A program made the position numbers and the translations under genes. DNA of 64,000 nt from Asaia astilbis JCM 15831 (lineage in GTDB: Bacteria; Pseudomonadota; Alphaproteobacteria; Acetobacterales; Acetobacteraceae). The notes under the pieces were generated by a model. The model did no database searches and was not told the origin of the DNA. It saw nothing but the letters and a program-made list of their open reading frames with translations. Below, piece after piece: positions 9,931 through 20,606 of the stretch (positions are counted from its first letter, which is position 1; the number at the start of each line of letters is the position of its first letter). Where the stretch lies: NCBI RefSeq assembly GCF_000613845.1, contig NZ_BAJT01000009.1, positions 62,001 to 126,000 on the forward strand, read 5' to 3'.

Positions 9931-11282
9931 TCAGGGCGCCTCTGTCTCGTGTAGATGAGTCAGAATATCGACAAAATGCGCGCCTCGCGCCTCAAAACTC
10001 GCGAATTGATCAAAACTTGCGCAGGCAGGAGACAATAAAACAACAGGGGTGTGAAGCGCTTTGGCTGCATGAAGAGCGGCTTTCGTCGCGGCATCGAGCG
10101 TGCCCGAAATTTCCACCGCGACGTTATGGTCGCTCAGGGTTTTTTCCAAAAGCGAGGCATCGCGCCCGATGAGGTACGCCTTGGCAATACGCGGGAAAAG
10201 CGGAGCGAGTGTGTCGATCCCGCCCGATTTTGCCGTACCCCCGGCAATCCAGATGACCTTGTCATAGCAGAGAAGCGCTTTTTCGGCGGCCTCTGCATTG
10301 GTGGCCTTGCTGTCGTTGATGAAGCGGATGCCGTCGATGACCCCAGCAAGCGCTTGTCGATGCGGCAGCCCGGGATAGTTTTCAGGCCGTCGGCAATGGC
10401 GCTTTCATCGAGCCCAAGATGTCGCGCCATGCTGCTGGCAGCCAGAGAATTTTGCAGATTATGCGCGCCGGGCAGCGTGGTGGACGAATGCAAGGCGCTG
10501 GCAATTGCGGCGACAGAGGTGCGATCATCAATGGAAAGCGGTGCCACCGAGAGACCATGCTCAATGCAGGTCAGGGCGATCTTCTGGCAATAGCTGTCGT
10601 CAATACTGATCACGGCCTGATCGTCCGCCGTCATGTTGTCGAACACATGGCGTTTGGCTGTGGCGTAACCGGCCATATCGCCGTGACGGTCGAGATGATC
10701 CGGTGTCAGGTTCAGCAGGCAGGCTGTGTCGGCGTGAAAGGAATGCAGACGTTCCAGCATGTAGGATGACATTTCGATCACATACACACCGTCATCGGGC
10801 AGAAGAGGCAGAGCCAGAGAGGCCGTGCCGAGATTGCCACCGGCAGCAACAGGCCGCCCGGCTTTTTCAAGCATGTGGGCCAGAAGCGCGGTTGTTGTCG
10901 ATTTGCCATTCGTGCCGGTGATCGCGGCAAAACGCGCTTTTGAGCCGGTCCGGCGCACGGCCTGATAGAGAATTTCCGCATCCGAGAGGATCGGAACCCC
11001 GGCGTCTCTTGCGATTTCCGCGACAGGATGGGGGGTCGGCAGAAGATGGGGAATGCCGGGTGAGAGAATAAGCGCGTCGAAGCCAGAGAGCGTTTCGATA
11101 GGGGCCGCTGTCAATCGTGGCTGCGTGGGATCGGCAATCGGTGGGTTGCGATCGTCCCAGACCTGCACGTCTGCGCCCATGACGAGCAAGGTTTGGACGA
11201 CGGCGCTGCCGTTGCGGCCCAGTCCGGCGACGGCAAAGCGGGAGCCGGCGAACAGATCGGCGGGGAAGCTGCGATCTGTCAT
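9931..11282 (-). CDS. murD: UDP-N-acetylmuramoylalanine--D-glutamate ligase (frameshifted at ~10368)
   Basis: Adds D-Glu to UDP-MurNAc-L-Ala. The first frame holds [37 protein letters not shown] and [12 protein letters not shown]. The remaining third, with [29 protein letters not shown] and [12 protein letters not shown], lies one base out. The break is near 10368, just after IPG. Restored length is 450 residues. It starts one base after the mraY stop. The end of the gene has the usual MurD tail ([11 protein letters not shown]). Confidence 0.93.
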
Positions 11283-11283
11283 G

Positions 11284-12375
11284 TCAACGGAGCTTCAATG
11301 TGGCGAGACCTGCCAGACCGAGCAGGATCGAGACGATCCAGAAACGGATGACGATCTTGGGCTCCTGCCACCCTTTTTTCTCAAAGTGATGATGCAGTGG
11401 CGCCATCAGAAAGACCCGGCGCTTCGTGCGTTTGTACCAGAACACCTGGATGACGACGGAGAGTGTCTCGACGACAAACAGACCGCCCACGATGCACAGT
11501 ACCAGCTCATGCTTGACCGCAACGGCCACAGCACCAAGCGCGCCCCCTAATGAGAGCGATCCTGTATCTCCCATGAAGACATCGGCGGGTGTCGCATTGA
11601 ACCAGAGAAAGCCAAGCCCCGCGCCGATCAGGGCCGCACAGAACACAGCAAGCTCTCCTGTTCCGGGGACCTGATGCAATTGCAGATAATCGGCAAAAAC
11701 CCGGTTGCCGACGAGATAGGCGATCAGAGCGAAAACGAGCGCAGCAATGACCACGGGCACAATTGCCAGACCGTCGAGCCCGTCCGTGAAATTCACCGCA
11801 TTGCCGAAACCGGTCATGGTGATCATGGCAAAGAGGGGAAAAGCAAAGCCGAGCGGCAACAGGAAATCCTTGACGAAGGGAAAGGCCACCATGTTGCGCA
11901 GCTCAGGCGGCATCAGGCTTTCCATCCAGTATCCTGCGATCAGGGAGGCGGCGAACTCACTTCCCAGTCGGGCACGTTTCGAAACCCCGGCTGTATTGCG
12001 CTTTGAAAGCTTGAGATAATCATCGGCAAAGCCGACGGCGCCAAAGGCTGCTGTTACGAACATGACGGCCCAGACGAGGCCGTTGGTCAGATCCGCCCAA
12101 AGCAAGGTCGAGGCGAAAAGGGCAATCAGGATCAGCATCCCCCCCATGGTGGGCGTGCCTGCCTTTTCCAGAATATGCCGTTCGGGGCCGAGCGTGCGTA
12201 TCGGCTGACCTTCCCGCTGGATGCGCTTGAGCTGCGCGATGAAGGGGCGCCCGAAAACCAGCGAGATCACAAAGGCCGTCAGACATGCGCCGCCCGAGCG
12301 GAATGTCAGATAATGGAAGAGATTGAAAAAGCCGCCATGGGTCGTGTCATGAATGGCGATCAGATTATACAGCAT
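11284..12375 (-). CDS. mraY: Phospho-N-acetylmuramoyl-pentapeptide-transferase
   Basis: Integral membrane enzyme that transfers phospho-MurNAc-pentapeptide to undecaprenyl phosphate, forming lipid I. The 363 residues show about ten hydrophobic helices and the family signatures: GTPTMGG at 73-79, the aspartate pair ADDYLK at 117-122, [10 protein letters not shown] near 195, and the cytoplasmic histidine motif [12 protein letters not shown] near 325. The frame is intact. Its start overlaps the murF stop by one base. Confidence 0.98.
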   Translation of the reverse strand: MLYNLIAIHDTTHGGFFNLFHYLTFRSGGACLTAFVISLVFGRPFIAQLKRIQREGQPIRTLGPERHILEKAGTPTMGGMLILIALFASTLLWADLTNGLVWAVMFVTAAFGAVGFADDYLKLSKRNTAGVSKRARLGSEFAASLIAGYWMESLMPPELRNMVAFPFVKDFLLPLGFAFPLFAMITMTGFGNAVNFTDGLDGLAIVPVVIAALVFALIAYLVGNRVFADYLQLHQVPGTGELAVFCAALIGAGLGFLWFNATPADVFMGDTGSLSLGGALGAVAVAVKHELVLCIVGGLFVVETLSVVIQVFWYKRTKRRVFLMAPLHHHFEKKGWQEPKIVIRFWIVSILLGLAGLATLKLR

Positions 12376-13735
12376 CAGGCTTGCTCGCCCCCTGCCAGAA
12401 GAGGGGTAACGATGTCGCGCATGCGACTGCCAAGACTGCCTTTTACGAGAACCACGTCACCGGCTTTCAGATTGGATTGGACGATGGGGGCGAGAGATGC
12501 CGCGTCTGCTTGCCAGACGCCACGCTTTTCTTCTGCAAGCGCGTCAAAAACATGGCGCATCTCGGGACAACAGCAAAAAACCAGATCGGCATGGGTCATG
12601 AGATCGGGGACGAGCGAAAGATGCTCGCGTTCGGCAAAGTCACCGAGCTCCCTGATGTCGCCCAGCACGGCAATCCGACGTTTACCGGGAACGAGAGAGA
12701 GGGTCTCCAAGGCCGCCCGGATCGAGAGAACAGACGCGTTATAGCTCTCATCCAGCAGAGACGCCGTGCCGCCCAGTATCGGCTGGATCTGGCCGCGACC
12801 CGCACCGGGACGCCAGCGGGTCAGTGCCTCGATCGCAGCGTCGAGTGGTAAATCCAGCGCGTCTAAGGCTGCCAGAGCAAGTGCGGCGTTGCGTGCAAGA
12901 TGGGCACCAGGTGCGGTGAGCGTGACGTTGCGCTCATCGAAGCTGAAAGACGAGCCTTCAGGGTCTGTGATCAGCTTGGCAAGGGCATGATCGGCTCTTG
13001 CGGTCAGGCCCACTCGACTGAGACGGGCGCCGGATCTTGCGGCAGCTTTTTCGAAGATCGCTTCCATGCCGGTATCGTCGGGCACGACAGCCACACCTCC
13101 GGCAGGAAGAGCTGCGATCAACTCGGCTTTTTCCTCGGCGATCGCTCGATACTGCCCATATAACCGAGATGGGAGCTGCCGATCGTGGTGATGACAGCCA
13201 CGTCAGGGCGCACCATTGCAGCAAGGGGCGCGATTTCGCCGGGGTGATTCATGCCGATTTCTGCGACGCAAAAAGCAGTGTTGCGTGGCATCCGGGCGAG
13301 GGTGAGCGGCACGCCCCAATGATTGTTGTAGGAAGCGATTGCGGCGTGAGTCGGGCCTAGAGCCGAGAGCGCGCAGTGAAGCATGTTCTTGGTTGTCGTC
13401 TTGCCCACCGACCCCGTTACACCGACCATCTTCCCGGTGAAACGCGTCCGTGCCGCATGACCCAGAGCCTGTAGACCTGCCATCGTGTCAGCGACATGCA
13501 GCAAACGCGGGTCATTGCCGCCGCTGTCATCATGCACCATCACGCAGGCAGCGCCTTTTTCAAGCGCTGTGGCGATATGGGCGTGGCCGTCACTGTTCTC
13601 CCCCAAGAGGGCGATGAAGAGATCGCCCTCCTCAAGGCTGCGCGTATCGATCGAAATGCCGGTTGCGACGATATCGGCCTCGAGGCGTCCGTGAGTGGCT
13701 TTTCTGAGTTCGAAGCTGGTCCAGAGACCCGTCAT
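12375..13735 (-). CDS. murF: UDP-N-acetylmuramoyl-tripeptide--D-alanyl-D-alanine ligase (frameshifted at ~13145)
   Basis: Adds D-Ala-D-Ala to the UDP-MurNAc-tripeptide. The N-terminal frame carries [30 protein letters not shown] (ATP loop) and [10 protein letters not shown]. The C-terminal frame carries [25 protein letters not shown] and [11 protein letters not shown]. The join near 13145 needs one extra base (ATC-GAx-GCG), giving [12 protein letters not shown]. Restored length is 453 residues. Its ATG overlaps the murE stop (ATGA). Confidence 0.93.
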
Positions 13736-15225
13736 TCTGAAATTCCTGCCAGATCGCGGATGACCGCGCGATCGTCGAATGGGGTGGTAATGCCTGCGAC
13801 CGTCTGGCCGCTTTCATGACCCTTGCCTGCCACGACCACAACGTCACCTGCACGTGCTTCAGAAAGCGCCGCGGCAATGGCGGCGCGCCTGTCACCGATT
13901 TCGAGCGCGTTGGGGCAGGCAGCCCGAATGGCCGCGCGGATTGTTGCCGGATCTTCGTTGCGGGGGTTGTCATCCGTAACGATGGCCAGATCTGCCAGAT
14001 CGGCTGCAATCTGACCCATGAGAGGCCGTTTGCCGCGATCACGGTCCCCCCCTGCACCGAAGACCACGATCAGCCGGTTTTGCGCATGGGGCCGCAGGCT
14101 GTGGAGCAGATGCTCAAGGGCGTCGGGGGTATGAGCGTAATCGACATAGACGCCGGCGCCGTGATCGAGCGTCACGGCCAGTTCGGCGCGCCCGCGGACC
14201 CCGCCAAGTTGAGGAACAAGATCGAGCACAGCGCGCGCCTGCGCGTCATCTTCCCAAGCCAGAGCCGCAGCGAGCAGGACATTATCGACCTGAAAACGCC
14301 CTGTCAGAGCAAGTTCGTATTCTGGCAGGGTTTCGCCGAAAAGCGACAGGGAGACCAGCTGACCGTGAGGAAGAGGCCTTACCTTCAAAAGCCTGATCGT
14401 TTCGCCCTTTTCTCCGACGCTACGGGCACGCAGATGACGTGCCTGGGTCAGATCGCGCAATGCCGAGGCGGTCTGCGGGTCCATATCGGCGTTGAAGCCA
14501 GCAATCGCCCCTCGAGGGAGAAGATCCGAGAACAGGCGCAATTTGGCAACGCGATAGGCGTTCACCGTGCCGTGATAATCGAGATGATCGCGTGTCAGGT
14601 TGCTGAAGCCGCCTGCGCTCAGGGACACGCCATCGAGCCGGTGTTGGTCGAGACCATGGGACGAGGCTTCGAGTGCCACATGATCCACCCCCGCGGCTTT
14701 CAGGCTGGCAAGGGTCTGCGCCAGCGAGACGGCATCTGGCGTTGTCAGCGGGGGAGGCGCCTCGACAGGGATGTCGCTGATAAGTCCAAGCGTGCCGATG
14801 CTGGCGGAAGGGGTGCCGAGCATCGACCAGAGCTGACGGAGGAAATCGGCGGTGCTGCTCTTGCCGTTCGTTCCGGTAATGGCTGCAACATGCCTCGGCT
14901 GAGGCCCGGCCAGAATATGGGCGATAAGAGCCAGAGTGTGGCGTGGCGCGGCGCTTGTCACGCAGGGGACCGGGCTGTTGCGCACGATCGCGGCGTCGTC
15001 AGACACGAGAAGTGATGTCGCCCCCCTGTAGAGGGCCTGGGGAATGAACCGTGCGCCGTTCAGACTGGCCCCTGGAAGCGCGGCGAAGATCATGCCCGGT
15101 GTCACGGAGCGGCTGTCTGCCGTGATACCCACGATATCCGGATCGACCTGGTGGGAGCTGTTCGAGCTGATACGGCACGACGCGTCCAGATCATTGACGC
15201 GTTGCAGGATCTCGGAAAGTCGCAT
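13732..15225 (-). CDS. murE: UDP-N-acetylmuramoyl-L-alanyl-D-glutamate--2,6-diaminopimelate ligase
   Basis: Adds meso-diaminopimelate to the peptidoglycan stem. The 497 residues include TADSRSVTPGMIFAA, the ATP loop GTNGKSST at 118-125, EASSHGLDQHR, NLTRDHLDYHG and, near residue 410, DDNPR, the motif that marks meso-DAP rather than lysine specificity. This fits a Gram-negative envelope. The frame is intact. It lies three bases after the ftsI stop. Confidence 0.97.
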   Translation of the reverse strand: MRLSEILQRVNDLDASCRISSNSSHQVDPDIVGITADSRSVTPGMIFAALPGASLNGARFIPQALYRGATSLLVSDDAAIVRNSPVPCVTSAAPRHTLALIAHILAGPQPRHVAAITGTNGKSSTADFLRQLWSMLGTPSASIGTLGLISDIPVEAPPPLTTPDAVSLAQTLASLKAAGVDHVALEASSHGLDQHRLDGVSLSAGGFSNLTRDHLDYHGTVNAYRVAKLRLFSDLLPRGAIAGFNADMDPQTASALRDLTQARHLRARSVGEKGETIRLLKVRPLPHGQLVSLSLFGETLPEYELALTGRFQVDNVLLAAALAWEDDAQARAVLDLVPQLGGVRGRAELAVTLDHGAGVYVDYAHTPDALEHLLHSLRPHAQNRLIVVFGAGGDRDRGKRPLMGQIAADLADLAIVTDDNPRNEDPATIRAAIRAACPNALEIGDRRAAIAAALSEARAGDVVVVAGKGHESGQTVAGITTPFDDRAVIRDLAGISE

Positions 15226-15228
15226 GAG

Positions 15229-17313
15229 TTAACCCCGTTCAGGAGTGTGGCGCGTGGTGCGCTGGGAGGCCTTGGCAGCGAGTCTTGCTGCTTTTTCCGA
15301 AGCCTTGGCTGCGTCTCTCTCGGATTTTTCTTTTTGTGCGGCGATGCGCGGATCGCCAGGGTCGTTGCCCGGTCCCAATGCGCGACGACCTGTCGGGATT
15401 GAGGGTTCGAGCGGTATCGCCATGTCTGCGTCGATCTGGGCTGCATTCTGCGTATCAGGGAACATACCGAGCATGGGCCCGATACGCGCGATCAGCTTGC
15501 CTGTGGTTGGCGCAGCATTCCAGCCCGAAGTGACAAAGCCGTGCGTTTTTGGGGTCGGGTGAGGAGAGTCGAGCATGACGTAAACCGCATAGCGCGGCGC
15601 ATTCATGGGAATGATCGACGTGAAGGCCGAAATGTTCACGTGTTTCAGGTAGCGCCCATTGGGGCCGACTTTTTCAGCCGTGCCTGTTTTTCCGCCGACA
15701 AAATAGCCCGGTACTTCAGCACTGCGGGCGGTCCCTTGTGTGACGTCGAGGCGGAGCATCTTGCGGATGAGATCCGAATTCTCTTTCGACACAACCCGAG
15801 GTCCCTGAGGCTCGGGTAAGGGGCTGGCAGCGTCGCTCCCGTCATCTGAAGCGGTTTTGTCAGAGGCGGGGACGGCGGATGCTGTCTTCGAGGCAGGATC
15901 TCCCAAGGGGGGAAGATTGCCAGTATCCGGTCTGCTGCCGTCGCCCTGATCCCGCGCGACGAGAGTTGGCTTGATCAGGATGCCGCCATTCACTGTGGCT
16001 GCTGTGCCGCGCACGATGGCAAGCGGCGGTTCGGCCACGCCGTGACCGAAGCCAACGGTCATGACTGTGGATATCCCCCAGTTCTTCAGGGACGGGACGA
16101 TGGGGCGACCGGCCTCGGGAAGCTCGACGGGCACACGATTGAAAAAACCCATCGTGCGCAGCCAGTCCTGCTGCCGCTTGGCGCCGACATCGAGGGCGAT
16201 ATGAGCGGCGGCCGGATTGGACGATTTGGCGAGAACGTCGGGCAAGGCGAGCCAGGGAGCAAAATGATCGCTCTTGATGTCTGAAATCGTGAAGCGGCCG
16301 ATATGGATCGGAATGGTCGAAAAACGGTCCCAGATATGGGCGACGCCATATTCGATCGCCATGGCAGCGGTCTGTAGTTTGAAGGTCGATCCCGGTTCGT
16401 ACATACCTGTAACAGCGCGGTTGAACCGGGAATCAGCAGGCGCACGGCCGAAATCATTCGCGTCGTAATCGGGGAGACTCACCATGGAGATGATTTCTCC
16501 CGTATTGACGTCCATCACGATGGCTGCAGCGCCGATGGCCTGGAATTCATCCATGGCTGCCTGAACGACTTCACGGGCGACGGCCTGAACGCGCACATCA
16601 AGAGACAGGCGAAGAGGCGTGCGGTCCTTGTTGAGGCGCTCGTTGAAGAAGCGCTCGACGCCTGCCACACCGTGATCGTCGATATCGACGCCTCCGAGAA
16701 TTTGTGCGGCGGTCCGTCCCAGCGGATAGTGCCGACGCTCGCTGGCTTCGAAATAGATCCCCGGAATGCCAAGATTATTGATCGCAATTTCCTGCACCGG
16801 CGAAATATCGCGCGCGATATAGACGAATTGCTTCTTCAGTGAGAGACGACGCGTCGTCTCAGCCTCGTCGAGCTGGGGGAGAACCGATTTGAGTTTTTGT
16901 GCGGCGTCAGCTGGGTCGATCAGCTCCATAGGGTTCGCGTAAACCTGCGCAACAGGAAGCGAGAGCGCGAGGGTCTGCCCATTGCGATCAATGATGCTGG
17001 CGCGATGTACATCGGGAAGGGAGAAATCGCCCGAGATCTGGCCCTTGGGATCGCTTTTGGGAATTTCAGGAACCTGAGAGGCGATCTGACGCTTTTCGGG
17101 AGCCATAGGCTGAAAGACGGTCGCAAGGCTCAGCTTGCCCGCGACCAGACCGAAAAGAATCAAAAAACCGAGGCCGACACCGATGAGCCTCGTATGCATC
17201 TGGTCTAGGGAAGCTTTGACCCGTTTGGGGCTTTTGCCCTCAGGCGCATGCCACTGGTAGGACCCGACCTTTTGAAAGGAGGTGTTCTGCCTGCCATGCT
17301 CAGACGCTTTCAT
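15229..17313 (-). CDS. ftsI: Septal peptidoglycan transpeptidase FtsI (PBP3)
   Basis: Class B penicillin-binding protein that crosslinks septal peptidoglycan with FtsW. Counting from an in-frame GTG at 17319, one transmembrane helix spans about 45-62, a PBP dimerisation domain follows, and the transpeptidase domain has the serine motif STFK at 311-314, SSN at 366-368 and GKTGTAEK near 570. The C-terminus is a Lys/Ala/Glu-rich tail of about 40 residues (EKSERDAAKASEKAARLAAK), longer than in most homologues. I prefer the ATG at 17313; the GTG at 17319 just misses the ftsL stop and is possible. The frame is intact. Confidence 0.96.
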   Translation of the reverse strand: MKASEHGRQNTSFQKVGSYQWHAPEGKSPKRVKASLDQMHTRLIGVGLGFLILFGLVAGKLSLATVFQPMAPEKRQIASQVPEIPKSDPKGQISGDFSLPDVHRASIIDRNGQTLALSLPVAQVYANPMELIDPADAAQKLKSVLPQLDEAETTRRLSLKKQFVYIARDISPVQEIAINNLGIPGIYFEASERRHYPLGRTAAQILGGVDIDDHGVAGVERFFNERLNKDRTPLRLSLDVRVQAVAREVVQAAMDEFQAIGAAAIVMDVNTGEIISMVSLPDYDANDFGRAPADSRFNRAVTGMYEPGSTFKLQTAAMAIEYGVAHIWDRFSTIPIHIGRFTISDIKSDHFAPWLALPDVLAKSSNPAAAHIALDVGAKRQQDWLRTMGFFNRVPVELPEAGRPIVPSLKNWGISTVMTVGFGHGVAEPPLAIVRGTAATVNGGILIKPTLVARDQGDGSRPDTGNLPPLGDPASKTASAVPASDKTASDDGSDAASPLPEPQGPRVVSKENSDLIRKMLRLDVTQGTARSAEVPGYFVGGKTGTAEKVGPNGRYLKHVNISAFTSIIPMNAPRYAVYVMLDSPHPTPKTHGFVTSGWNAAPTTGKLIARIGPMLGMFPDTQNAAQIDADMAIPLEPSIPTGRRALGPGNDPGDPRIAAQKEKSERDAAKASEKAARLAAKASQRTTRHTPERG

Positions 17314-17319
17314 ATCCAC

Positions 17320-18240
17320 TCAATTGGCGAGAGGCATGGGGGGCGGTAGCGCGTCGCCATAGCCTGCGAGAGACGAGGAAGATCCTGAGTCACTCTGCAC
17401 ATGATGCGGCTTGGGAGACTGCATGGCAATATCGGTGTGAGGGCGTGCTGTATGGGGGGCGCCTGAAGCGTGAGCATTACGCCAAGCCGTGGCGGCCGTT
17501 GCTTGCGGGCGATCGCCCCGAAAACTTGCCAGACGAACGCCAGCCTCCTGCCCGTTGCTGCCTTGCGCGGGCGTGTTGCGCGTCGTTGCATGAACGACGG
17601 CCCCGAAGCGGCGCGGGTGATGAGCTGGCTGGCCAAGCTCGTCGGAGACCATGTGAGCATGGCTGGTCTGCTGCGCCAGCTCGATAGTCGGGCGTGGTGC
17701 GGGAGGCGCGACGCGCGTGGGGCGCGGTGCAATGCGTACCGGTTCAGGAGCCGGAGCTGAAACGGGTGCCAAGGCAGGGCGTCGAGGCGTGGTTTCCGCG
17801 CTCGCGATGAGAGTTTTGGTCTCGTCGCGTGCTGCAGGAGCCGCCGAAGGAAGCGTTTTCTTTTCCGGAGCCTTGTAGCTTTCCGCCACAGGCGCGTTCG
17901 AGACCGCGATGCTCAGGCTCTCGCGTGGATCATGATAGGCCGGTTTGGTGGAAGGAGCAGGAAGGCTCGCGACCATGCTGGCAAGCCGCACGTACTGATT
18001 GGGTGCCATGGGATGAAGCTGCGCGAGAAACCGCGTTGACAACGTGCTCAATCGATCCGGCTGGTTCAGCAGTGCCCACTGCGTGCGAAGCATGGCTGTC
18101 TGCTGACGCACGCGCTCCGTCTTTTGCACGATCGATGTGATCTGCTGATCTAGCACAGTGGTTTCATGCTTCTTCGTGTAGAGAAACATGCCCGAACCAC
18201 CGGCAAGAAGTGCGCAGACGATCGTGAAAGGCCGGATCAT
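17320..18240 (-). CDS. ftsL: FtsL-like cell division protein with long Pro/Ala-rich tail
   Basis: Position between rsmH and ftsI and the N-terminal layout identify FtsL: a transmembrane helix at residues 4-20, then a coiled-coil-like periplasmic stretch ([20 protein letters not shown], 33-52) and [18 protein letters not shown], which resembles the end of the FtsL domain. FtsL normally forms a complex with FtsB and FtsQ. A normal FtsL is about 90-130 residues; this one is 306, with some 190 residues of low-complexity Pro/Ala/His/Arg-rich sequence. The ATG overlaps the rsmH stop (ATGA). The tail frame is open throughout and I see no sign that it is a fused second gene. Confidence 0.85.
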   Translation of the reverse strand: MIRPFTIVCALLAGGSGMFLYTKKHETTVLDQQITSIVQKTERVRQQTAMLRTQWALLNQPDRLSTLSTRFLAQLHPMAPNQYVRLASMVASLPAPSTKPAYHDPRESLSIAVSNAPVAESYKAPEKKTLPSAAPAARDETKTLIASAETTPRRPALAPVSAPAPEPVRIAPRPTRVAPPAPRPTIELAQQTSHAHMVSDELGQPAHHPRRFGAVVHATTRNTPAQGSNGQEAGVRLASFRGDRPQATAATAWRNAHASGAPHTARPHTDIAMQSPKPHHVQSDSGSSSSLAGYGDALPPPMPLAN

Positions 18241-19240
18241 GAATAAATTCCTCGAACAGAGGCTAAAGGTGCGGAACGGAGCAGACTGCGCAGCTTGGCA
18301 CTGCGCGACCGTGGATTGCGGCTGATCTCTTCGTCTGACGCGAGGATCGGGCGCGTGTGGGGCAGAGCATAATCGGGGGTTGCGAAACGCTCGGTCATGG
18401 GTTCGTGTCGCGAAGGACGGCTGACACGCCCGGCTGCCTGAGCGAGGGCACGTTTGACCAGACGGTCTTCGAGCGAATGGAAGGTGACCACAACGAGACG
18501 TCCGCCCTCAGCCAGAAGAGCGGGAGCCTCGTCGAGCGCCTTCTGAAGCTCGCCGAGCTCATCGTTTACGGCGATGCGCAGCGCCTGAAAGGTGCGTGTG
18601 GCGGGATGAATACCCGATTTATCGGGGCGCACGACGCTTCGAACGATGTCAGCGAGGCGTGCTGTTGTCGTGATCGTCTCTTCTTCGCGTGCACGCACAA
18701 TGGCAGCAGCGATGCGACGAGACATGCGATCTTCGCCATAGTGATAAATGATGTCGGCGAGTTCATTGGCTTCGGCCTCGTTTACGAGATCGGCAGCGGA
18801 CCGTCCGGCTTGTGACATCCGCATGTCCAGAGGACCATCATGGCGGAAAGAGAAGCCGCGCTCTGCCTCGTCGATCTGATAGGACGAAACGCCGATATCG
18901 AGAACGATACCGTCGAAGGGCGCTTCGTCGGCGAGCAGATCGCCCATGGAACCGAACGTGCCAGGCACTGCAATCAGCTTGCGCGTGGAGTCTGCCAAGC
19001 GTCGAGTTCAGCGGCAAGAGCTTCGGCGCGTGCGATCGCAGCCGGATCACGATCGATACCCCAGACGGTGCAGGGAGCTTGCGCAAGAATCCCACGCGTG
19101 TAGCCACCACCGCCAAACGTTCCATCGACGTAACGACCACCCTCTTTCAGGGTGAGCGCGGTGATTACTTCAGGCAGCATCACCGGGACGTGTCCTGAGT
19201 CGTGGCCAGCCAGAAAATCCAACGAAGCGGTTGCGGTCAT
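18237..19240 (-). CDS. rsmH: 16S rRNA (cytosine(1402)-N(4))-methyltransferase (frameshifted at ~18999)
   Basis: SAM-dependent methyltransferase (MraW) acting on C1402 of 16S rRNA. The N-terminal frame has HVPVMLPEV and the SAM-binding [14 protein letters not shown], then IDRDPAAIA. The second frame has [26 protein letters not shown], the long helical insert, [13 protein letters not shown] and the C-terminal [10 protein letters not shown]. One base is missing near 18999, giving [11 protein letters not shown] at the join. Restored length is 334 residues. The start overlaps the mraZ stop (ATGA). Confidence 0.93.
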
Positions 19241-19710
19241 TGTACGACCTCGCTCGCTGCAGGGGTGGGGCGTGCGGTCATGCGTCTGGCTCGTGAGCGT
19301 GCTTCTTCACGGCGCTTTGCAGCAGCCTCAGGCTCCCATATCTGGAAGACGCGACCCAGCCCCATAAAAGAGATCTCGTCGACAAGATTTGCGTGACGCT
19401 TCAGAACATCTGGCAGGATAATACGCCCTTCTTTATCCGCGTCGATTGGATAAGCGTCAGCATAGAGACTAGCAGCCAAGTCGTCATGGTCATCAGAAAA
19501 AATATCGAGCGCCTCAACAGGCCCCGCGAGTGAAGCAAAAGCAGCACTGGGCCATGCTTCGATACAGGGATGAAGATGAGACGGACGCAGAATAACAAGG
19601 CTCTCGTCTGGCTTGACCTGTGCGCGGAGGGCAGCACGAAACGAAGCCGGAATGGACACGCGGCCCTTGGCGTCAAAACGGTTCTGATGCGTGCCAAGAA
19701 ACACACTCAC
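19237..19710 (-). CDS. mraZ: Transcriptional regulator MraZ
   Basis: AbrB-like DNA-binding protein that heads the dcw cluster and represses its own operon in E. coli. Two repeats of the MraZ fold are visible: [22 protein letters not shown] at the start and [17 protein letters not shown] further on, both with the D-x-K-GR-x-x-(I/L)P core. I place the start at the GTG at 19710 because a strong GAAGAGGAGG site lies 11 bases upstream and family similarity begins there; the frame stays open to 19803 but that part is not conserved. Length 157 residues. The TGGGA repeats upstream are its likely operator. Confidence 0.93.
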   Translation of the reverse strand: MSVFLGTHQNRFDAKGRVSIPASFRAALRAQVKPDESLVILRPSHLHPCIEAWPSAAFASLAGPVEALDIFSDDHDDLAASLYADAYPIDADKEGRIILPDVLKRHANLVDEISFMGLGRVFQIWEPEAAAKRREEARSRARRMTARPTPAASEVVQ

Positions 19711-19807
19711 GCCGTTCGATGCCTCCTCTTCGCCCAGAAGTAATGACCAGTGATATTTGCGCCCGTCGCGGAACAAAGCTGCCCGCTTTCTGCCTAACAG
19801 CACCGCT

Positions 19808-19843
19808 TGGGATGAGTTTGGGATATCATGGGATTTCGTGGGA
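19808..19843 (-). promoter_or_regulatory. MraZ operator: four TGGGA direct repeats
   Basis: TGGGA occurs at 19808, 19819, 19829 and 19839 on the plus strand, spaced 11, 10 and 10 bases, one helical turn each. E. coli MraZ is known to bind TGGGN repeats separated by five bases. The array lies about 100 bases upstream of the mraZ start and overlies the spacer and -10 of the promoter proposed next to it, as expected for autorepression. Binding here is inferred from the motif. Confidence 0.75.
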
Positions 19844-19849
19844 CGTCAA
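19820..19849 (-). promoter_or_regulatory. Probable promoter of the dcw cluster
   Basis: On the minus strand TTGACG (19844-19849) is followed after 18 bases by TATCCC (19820-19825). The -35 is a near-consensus match; the -10 is weak. The MraZ boxes sit between and over these elements. A transcript would have a leader of about 100 bases before mraZ. Confidence 0.4.
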
Positions 19850-20150
19850 ACAATTCGCAGCGATTTTTGGCGGAATACCTTGGCTTTTTCCGAAGTGCGT
19901 AAATAATTAGTTCTCTAAATGTTCTCATTTCGGAATCGGCTAGCAGCATTGCGATAGTTATGCGCTGCGTTTCTGTTATGTTCTTATTGCTGGAGGAGAA
20001 GTAGTAATTGCGGCGTGATTGTGGCCGATTTTGCTAATGTGAAGACCTATTTCGATCTTCAAATAAAGAGAATGACTCTTTTTGAGGGCCTTGAGTGTTA
20101 AGGGAGAAGTGTTTTATTAATAAGTTGCATAGAGTGAAAAATATTTTGAG
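19850..20150. other. AT-rich non-coding stretch between mraZ and rnpB
   Basis: No supported gene on either strand. Composition is clearly more AT-rich than the neighbouring genes. The right end leads into the rnpB terminator and the left end into the dcw promoter. I see no further clear motif. Confidence 0.6.
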
Positions 20151-20173
20151 CGATTCCTGAGCGACAGGAATCG
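20151..20173 (-). terminator. Likely rnpB terminator
   Basis: Perfect 9-bp stem (arms 20151-20159 and 20165-20173, 5-base loop) about 38 bases after the rnpB 3' end, followed on the minus strand by CTCAAAATATTTTT. The T-run is interrupted, so efficiency is uncertain. Confidence 0.55.
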
Positions 20174-20210
20174 GGCGAATGGTTAACAAATAACCGTAAA
20201 TTAAATAATT

Positions 20211-20606
<396 letters not shown>

